Shown here: one piece after another, positions 58,814-64,000 of the stretch | Layout of the letters: each line of letters begins with the position of its first letter | Numbering within the stretch: the first letter of the stretch is position 1 | IMG/VR virus record: IMGVR_UViG_3300037502_003770 | Location: 117,643 to 181,642 of that record | Strand: one strand, 5' to 3' | Source: a virus | Length of the DNA stretch: 64,000 nt | Made by a program: the position numbers and the translations under genes | Notes under the pieces: generated by a model | What the model saw: only the letters and a program-made list of their open reading frames with translations | Told to the model about the DNA's origin: nothing | Databases searched by the model: none

Positions 58814-59569
58814 ATGATTAATTTAGGTATTATAAAAACAAATCTGAGTAGAGTTGTAGCTGAGAATCTATTATCTGAAAATAAAGATATTAATAAAGTT
58901 GATTTATATAAAAATTTTTTAAATATTCTTAAAACATCAGATATTCTTATGTTGGAATATAATATATTTAAAAATTTTGAACAAAAGAATCATTCTATTG
59001 AATCAGCTTATAATTTAATATCTGAAAATTTAAGACCGATAAAGTCTTTTACAAAGAAAGAAATTATTAATGAGAATAAAAAAATAAAAGATTTTAATTT
59101 AAAAAATAATCTTTCTCAAAAAGAAAACACTTTTTATAATGCTATTCATAATTTAATTATGGAATCAACAGCTAAATATCCTGATATTAATCTTTTACAT
59201 GAATCACATGAAATTATATTAAATTCTTTACTTGAAAAAAAATCTCTTATTAAAGAAGAAAGACAAATTAATAAAGTAAATAATGCTGTTATAAATTTGG
59301 CTACTAAAAAAATTAATGAAGAGATAGGTAAATTCTCTTCTAAAGAAAAAGATATATTGCAAACTTTATCTAAAGGAACTTTTAATGATAAAGTAATGTT
59401 GCTTGAAAATATTAAAGGTGAGTGTAAGATATTAATAGAAGATTCTAAATCTTTAATAGAAGATTATGTTTATGAAAATACTATTAATAAAATAAATAAT
59501 ATTGATGCAACGCCTGAAACTATAAATGAATCAATACTTGATTTATATTCTTTGTTAAGTGATGAATAA
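58814..59569 (+). CDS. Helical virion-module protein, 251 aa
   Basis: Entirely helical and charged; residues 139-147 LLEKKSLIKEE contain an IKE site like the other tags. SLLSDE at the end overlaps the next start (59559). Looks like a scaffold or core protein, but no family is recognised. Confidence 0.6.
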   Translation: MINLGIIKTNLSRVVAENLLSENKDINKVDLYKNFLNILKTSDILMLEYNIFKNFEQKNHSIESAYNLISENLRPIKSFTKKEIINENKKIKDFNLKNNLSQKENTFYNAIHNLIMESTAKYPDINLLHESHEIILNSLLEKKSLIKEERQINKVNNAVINLATKKINEEIGKFSSKEKDILQTLSKGTFNDKVMLLENIKGECKILIEDSKSLIEDYVYENTINKINNIDATPETINESILDLYSLLSDE

Positions 59570-60365
59570 ATTAAAAGTAATTAATGATAATAATCAAATA
59601 GATTTACTTTCTTTAAGTAATTTTTTATTAAGAAAAAAAGATGATTATCTTGAAGCTTTATTAAAAATAAATGGTTATAAAAAATTAATTATTGATTATA
59701 ATAGTGATTTCTTTTTTGATAGAATTTTACCATACGGAGAATCAAAATATTTTAATGTAAATATAATACCAGACCAATATTGGTATAATTATGATTTTTG
59801 TATGAGAGCCATTTCGTCTAATGGCTGTGGTTATTTATTATCTTATGTACCGAAAGAATTAAGAGATTATAAACTTTGTAAGAAAGCTGTATCTGATAAA
59901 AATAGTGCTGGTATTATTTTAGGTTTTGTTCCAAAAAAATTAAGAGATTATTCTCTTTGTGAAATAGCTGTTTATAGTGATTGGATGAATTTAGAATATG
60001 TACCAGAAAATTTAATAGATTCTTCTTTATGTGAAATAGCTATCACTCAAAATGGTTATTCTTTAAAATTTGTACCGAAAGAATTAAGAGATTATTCTCT
60101 TTGTGAGAAAGCTGTTAATAATAATGCTTTCGCTTTACAGTTTGTTCCTAAAAATATTGAAAATTATTATTCTTTACTAAAAATAGGTTTTAAACAATAC
60201 GATTCAGCTTTAGTTAGTAATGAATGGTTTCCAATAAACTATATTCCTCAATTAATCAAAGATTTTCCACAATATAAAGAATCACTTGAATCGTATCTTC
60301 TTCAAGAATATATTAAAAAAGAAGTAAAGAAATTATTAAGGGAGTACTATTTAAAAGAAAAATAG
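59559..60365 (+). CDS. DUF4116 repeat protein with C-terminal LLRE tag, 268 aa
   Basis: NDNNQIDLLSLSNFLLRKKDDYLE start; four to five DUF4116 repeats (YVPKELRDYKLCKKAVSD, FVPKKLRDYSLCEIAVYS, FVPKELRDYSLCEKAVNN); then IENYYSLLKIGFKQYD and WFPINYIPQLIKDFP as in 39195. Ends EYIKKEVKKLLREYYLKEK (LLRE 259-262). Overlaps 58814 by 11 bases. Confidence 0.85.
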   Translation: MMNKLKVINDNNQIDLLSLSNFLLRKKDDYLEALLKINGYKKLIIDYNSDFFFDRILPYGESKYFNVNIIPDQYWYNYDFCMRAISSNGCGYLLSYVPKELRDYKLCKKAVSDKNSAGIILGFVPKKLRDYSLCEIAVYSDWMNLEYVPENLIDSSLCEIAITQNGYSLKFVPKELRDYSLCEKAVNNNAFALQFVPKNIENYYSLLKIGFKQYDSALVSNEWFPINYIPQLIKDFPQYKESLESYLLQEYIKKEVKKLLREYYLKEK

Positions 60366-60366
60366 T

Positions 60367-61608
60367 ATGTCGTTTTTCAATTGTAACCTTGATGAAATCA
60401 ATAAATATAAGATAGTAGATATTGATATATCAGATAATAAATCATGGAATTTAAATACTGGTTTAACTATTAATTCATTAAAAAAATATAATGATGCAAT
60501 AACATCTACTTTTGAATTACCTACTTATGGATTAACAGCGTTTGATTATGGTTTAGTTAATTCATTAACAGCAACAACTACCATCAATTATACAGATAAT
60601 AAATTAAAATTACAAAGAGTAGGAGAAAATGATTTTACTGGTAATACAAGTTATACTGGGTATAGTATTACACCTGTAACAACAGCTACTACTGTAGGGA
60701 ATTATTTTCTTTTAGAAGGAGGATATTTTACAGGGTTTTATAAACTTCATGATTATGAATATGAAATATTACCTTATAGATATAACGAAGGTTTAACTAT
60801 TTCAACATGGATTAATGTACAATCAGGTATTACTTTTGAAAATATTTTATCTGAAAAAGATGGTTTCTTTTTTTATATGGGTGCTTTAGCTGAGAATAAA
60901 TATTCATTAGCTTATTCAGGTGATACAATATATTCTTCTTTTACTGGAACAAATATCACAAAAAATGTAGATTTATCAGGAAATACAACAGGTTTAACAA
61001 ATATTTTTTTAAATGACCATACTGATTTAGAATCAGGTATTACTAAAAATATAATAGCTTTTAGAATAAATCAAAATAAACAGATAGGTTATAGATTTTT
61101 AGATTATACTGGAAATACAATAGAAAATTATTCTGATAAAGAAATTTCTTATGGATGGAATAATATTACAATAACATTTAAACCAAAAGAATTAATTAAA
61201 GATAAAGATTTATTAAATTGTTATAAAGATAGGGATATGGTATTGACAATTTATTTAAATGGGATTATTATTTATGAAGAAATAGATTTTAAAGAAATAT
61301 GGTTTAAAGAAATGTTTACTGAAAGAGAAAAACAATTACATATACCATATGTTATTAATTGGGGTGGAGGTAGTTTTGGTTTAAAACATTCTTGGCATTT
61401 CAATAATTCATTAAATGAGTTTATTCAAGATGAAAGAAAAAAAGATTTATTAATTGAGAAAAATTTTGATGGTTCTTTTTATGGTGGTATTCAAAAATTG
61501 GAATTATATAATAAAGCGTTAAATTTTATTGAGGTAAGAAAAATTATTGAATATTATTCAAAATATAATATAAATAATTTTAAAGGCGGAAGATTGATTA
61601 ATATATAA
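60367..61608 (+). CDS. Structural protein with LamG/ConA-like fold, 413 aa
   Basis: LEGGYFTGFYKLHDYEYEILPYRYNEGLTISTWINVQSG (about 118-156) is the first strand pair of a jelly-roll LamG domain; VLTIYLNGIIIYEE and FDGSFYGGIQKLELYNKALNFIEVRKI (near the end) close it, as in LamG_3 proteins. Probably a tail fibre, decoration or adsorption-related protein binding glycans. Flanked by two tag-bearing DUF4116-type genes. Confidence 0.7.
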   Translation: MSFFNCNLDEINKYKIVDIDISDNKSWNLNTGLTINSLKKYNDAITSTFELPTYGLTAFDYGLVNSLTATTTINYTDNKLKLQRVGENDFTGNTSYTGYSITPVTTATTVGNYFLLEGGYFTGFYKLHDYEYEILPYRYNEGLTISTWINVQSGITFENILSEKDGFFFYMGALAENKYSLAYSGDTIYSSFTGTNITKNVDLSGNTTGLTNIFLNDHTDLESGITKNIIAFRINQNKQIGYRFLDYTGNTIENYSDKEISYGWNNITITFKPKELIKDKDLLNCYKDRDMVLTIYLNGIIIYEEIDFKEIWFKEMFTEREKQLHIPYVINWGGGSFGLKHSWHFNNSLNEFIQDERKKDLLIEKNFDGSFYGGIQKLELYNKALNFIEVRKIIEYYSKYNINNFKGGRLINI

Positions 61609-62195
61609 TGAAGAATATTGATAAGGTTAGTGATAGAAATCAAATAGATTTACTTTCTTTAAATAAATTCTTTATTGAGAAAGGGGATGATGAATTAGAA
61701 TATTTATTATGGAATAATCAACTTATAGATACTAATTATTCAAATGAACGTATACAAAATTATATTATAAAAAGATTTCAACCTAATGAAATAAAGAATG
61801 AGTTTTATTTATCATATAAATTTTGTGAAAAAATAGTTACTAAAGATGGTATGGCTTTAATGTATGTACCCGAACATTTAAAAGATTATAATCTTTGTGA
61901 GAAAGCTGTTAATAATGAACCATATGCTATACATTTTATACCAAAAACAATAGAAAATTACTATGAATTAGTAAAAATTGTTTTTAAATTAGCAGTTAAA
62001 TGGAAATTAAAAGAGTCTGAAATTTTTAAATATATATCAAGAGATGATTTAATACAATTAAAAAAAGATTTTCCAGAACATATAGATTTTTTTGATGAGC
62101 TTAACTTAAAAGAATATATTTCCAAAGAAGTAAGAAAATTATTAAAAGAACAAATTTTTAAAAATAAAAACTATTTAATTAAAAATATAAAATAA
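61608..62195 (+). CDS. Short DUF4116-like protein with C-terminal LLKE tag, 195 aa
   Basis: KVSDRNQIDLLSLNKFFIEKGDDELE start, two DUF4116-like repeats (FCEKIVTKDGMALMYVPEHLKDYNLCEKAVNNEPYAIHFIP), end EYISKEVRKLLKEQIFKNKN (LLKE 178-181). Stop overlaps the next ATG. Confidence 0.8.
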   Translation: MKNIDKVSDRNQIDLLSLNKFFIEKGDDELEYLLWNNQLIDTNYSNERIQNYIIKRFQPNEIKNEFYLSYKFCEKIVTKDGMALMYVPEHLKDYNLCEKAVNNEPYAIHFIPKTIENYYELVKIVFKLAVKWKLKESEIFKYISRDDLIQLKKDFPEHIDFFDELNLKEYISKEVRKLLKEQIFKNKNYLIKNIK

Positions 62196-64000
62196 TGAAT
62201 ATTAAGAAATATTTAGAAGGTAAATCAATTACAGAAGCCGAATATAAAGGAAGAAAAGTAAGTTTAAATAAACCTTTCAGAACACCAGGCGGACCTAAGA
62301 AATTTAGTGTGTATGTTAAAAATGAAAAAGATAATGTAGTTAAAGTTAATTTTGGAGACCCAAATATGAGGATTAAAAGAAATTCCCCTGAAAGAAGAAA
62401 AAGTTTTAGAGCAAGACACAAATGTGATACACCAGGTCCAAAAACAAAAGCAAGATATTGGAGTTGTCAAGCAGGTTGGAATAAAACAAAATCTGTAAAG
62501 GATTTAATTAAGGAAGAATATAAAAGTAAATCATCTCATTTTAGATGGGAAGATACTTATAAGAGTGAAGAACAGGCTTGTAGTGATTATATGGCTGGTG
62601 TTAATTCTTCAAGTGGGACTATACAAATAGTAGACCCAAAAATTTCTTGTTATTATGAATTATGTAAAATATCAGTTTCAAAAAATTGGTCAAATTTAAA
62701 ATTTATATCAGGTGCTTATCTTGAAAATTATGATGATATATGTTTAATTGCTATTAAACAAGATGAGAGTGCTTTTCGTTTTATTGAAATTAAATTTGTT
62801 AAATCTAATAATTTAAAACAAATGTATAACGAATATCATCAGAAATATTTAGATAGAGAAACAACTTGGGATAATAGTACTAAAGAAGATTATAGGAATT
62901 ATTACGGATTAAATAATATTAATGAAAGTAAAACTTCAATTAAAAAAATAATTACTGAAGAAATACTAAAACAATTAAAAGAAAATACTCAAACAAAAGA
63001 ATATGAAAATCATTTAAAAGATAAATTAAGAAAAAATGGTTTAGCTTTACAGGATGTACCAAAAGATATTATTAATTATGATTTATTATGTAAGATAGCT
63101 CTTACACAAAATGGTCATGCTATTCAATTTATAGACCCTTCAAACGAATCATATTATCAGTTTTGTCAAATTGCAATTAGACAAAATCCTTATTCAATAT
63201 CTTTAATTGATGAAAATAGTTTTTCTGAAAAAGAACTTTATTTCCGTCTTTGTGAAAGAGCTTATTTAATTAATCCTGATGTAATTAAATCTATTCCGCA
63301 AGAATATCAAGAGAAATTAAAAACTTCTTTTAATAATCCAGAATATAGAAAAGAAAAAGAAAATCAATTTCCTCAATCTGGTGATATTATGGAATCAGAT
63401 GACCTTCAAGAAGGTTGGAGAGATAATATAACAAAAGTATTAGCTGGTTTGTCTTTAATTACAACTTTAAATACAGGTGTTTCTTTTGCAAAAGGTGGTG
63501 AAAAAGATAGGGCTGTTAAAGAATATATTTCAAAGAAATTTACTGGGAATATTGAAGATGTTGCTGGCTATACAAAAGGTGGTTATCCTGTTTATAAAAA
63601 AGATTCTCCTTCAGCAAAAGAATTCAATGCTAAATATAATAATGCTATTGAAAATAAAATTCCTTCTTTTGAATATAACGGTTTTACTTATCAAGTAAAT
63701 AATAATAGTAGGGAAAAATTAGATATTTTAGGTATTGCTCAATTAGGTCTTAAAACCGATTTAAAACAACCTGAAATTAGTAATAAGCGTTATGATGTAC
63801 CAGCTGTTAAAAGTGTCTCTGAGCCTGAAAGTGGGGGTAATTCAGTAGATAATAGTAAGAGTACAAACATATCCAAATTTAATAAGAATAAAATTTATGA
63901 TTTATCGGCAGAAATAAATAATAATATTCGTAATAGTGATAATGAATGGTTTGAATTACCTGATGATTATATGAAGTATTTAAAATCGTATGGTAAAGAA
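62195..64000 (+). CDS. T4-type head-core-like multidomain protein, partial (602 aa in window)
   Basis: ATG at 62195 overlaps the preceding TAA; open to the window end. Residues 24-90 (RTPGGPKKFSVYVKNEKDNV, VNFGDPNMRIKR, SPERRKSFRARHKCDTPGPK, ARYWSC) match a Cys-containing domain that I recall in core/scaffold or protease-adjacent proteins of large T4-like phages. It is followed by DLIKEE (104-107), DUF4116-like helices, KIITEEILKQLKEN (LKE 261-263), more DUF4116-like repeats, and after residue 400 a hydrophobic segment (TKVLAGLSLITTLNTGVSFA) and a new domain. Another candidate polyprotein, since L/I-x-E sites fall between its domains. Confidence 0.75.
   Translation, partial: MNIKKYLEGKSITEAEYKGRKVSLNKPFRTPGGPKKFSVYVKNEKDNVVKVNFGDPNMRIKRNSPERRKSFRARHKCDTPGPKTKARYWSCQAGWNKTKSVKDLIKEEYKSKSSHFRWEDTYKSEEQACSDYMAGVNSSSGTIQIVDPKISCYYELCKISVSKNWSNLKFISGAYLENYDDICLIAIKQDESAFRFIEIKFVKSNNLKQMYNEYHQKYLDRETTWDNSTKEDYRNYYGLNNINESKTSIKKIITEEILKQLKENTQTKEYENHLKDKLRKNGLALQDVPKDIINYDLLCKIALTQNGHAIQFIDPSNESYYQFCQIAIRQNPYSISLIDENSFSEKELYFRLCERAYLINPDVIKSIPQEYQEKLKTSFNNPEYRKEKENQFPQSGDIMESDDLQEGWRDNITKVLAGLSLITTLNTGVSFAKGGEKDRAVKEYISKKFTGNIEDVAGYTKGGYPVYKKDSPSAKEFNAKYNNAIENKIPSFEYNGFTYQVNNNSREKLDILGIAQLGLKTDLKQPEISNKRYDVPAVKSVSEPESGGNSVDNSKSTNISKFNKNKIYDLSAEINNNIRNSDNEWFELPDDYMKYLKSYGKE

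Noticed and set aside
62179-62470. Two minus-strand ORFs of 80 and 68 codons
   Set aside because: Both lie opposite the conserved N-terminal domain of the 62195 gene.
63477-63698. Plus-strand ORF of 73 codons
   Set aside because: Out-of-frame shadow inside the open 62195 gene.

Overview
The window is very AT-rich and looks like part of a large, contractile- or siphovirus-like tailed phage (or prophage) of a Bacteroidetes/Flavobacteria host. Virion genes give the phage assignment: a tape-measure-like protein (55352-57841), a baseplate-spike-like protein (57847-58776), a LamG-like structural protein and a T4-type head-core-like N-terminus at 62195. Host-type promoters with a -7 element TAnnTTTG and a TTG near -33 give the host assignment. 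No tRNA, rRNA or CRISPR array was seen.

Layout. (1) 1-7115: small plus-strand operons of unknown genes with clear local duplications (a tandem pair at 626/1782, a four-gene MKIEIF family at 3664-4995, a lipoprotein pair at 5359/6193), closing with a candidate structured RNA. (2) 7116-12853: tandem strong promoters, a ParB-fold protein, a sigma-factor-like protein and small genes. (3) 12943-29436: about 38 tandem, overlapping small genes, nearly all ending in the same short motif (S-L-L-D-L-Q-F-I and variants). They include fusions, remnants and one frameshifted copy, and a lone TnpB gene sits inside the array. No function is known for the family. (4) 29437-38683: a T-rich repeat region where plus-strand GC skew flips sign (origin candidate), a cluster of small phage genes, the same repeats in inverted orientation, then an SF1 UvrD-like helicase and two small membrane proteins. 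(5) 38684-39194: a parS-like palindrome and long G runs in otherwise AT-rich DNA, at the boundary between the accessory and virion halves. (6) 39195-64000: the virion/late module.

The most distinctive logic is in the late module. DUF4116-type repeat proteins and ART-like (ADP-ribosyltransferase-like) domains carry a helical tag such as EYISKEVRKLLKE at their ends. A 1659-residue polyprotein (43595-48574) is cut by six internal S-L-L-K-E linkers into seven segments of 181-303 residues. L-K-E fits the (L/I)-x-E cleavage rule of T4-type prohead proteases, so a reasonable model is a set of capsid-packaged, protease-matured internal proteins injected into the host, as T4 Alt and internal proteins are. 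This is inference.

The left half is controlled by two promoter sets. One is host-like (TTGACA/TTGCAT plus TACCTTTG). The other, in 12 copies, is phage-specific (TTAACA, then TTTnTG ending 23-24 bases from the first T, then TAATATAAAT). Several of the latter are fused with an intrinsic terminator, so a transcript ends and a new one begins within about 45 bases. The divergent sigma-like protein at 9378 is a candidate reader of this set.
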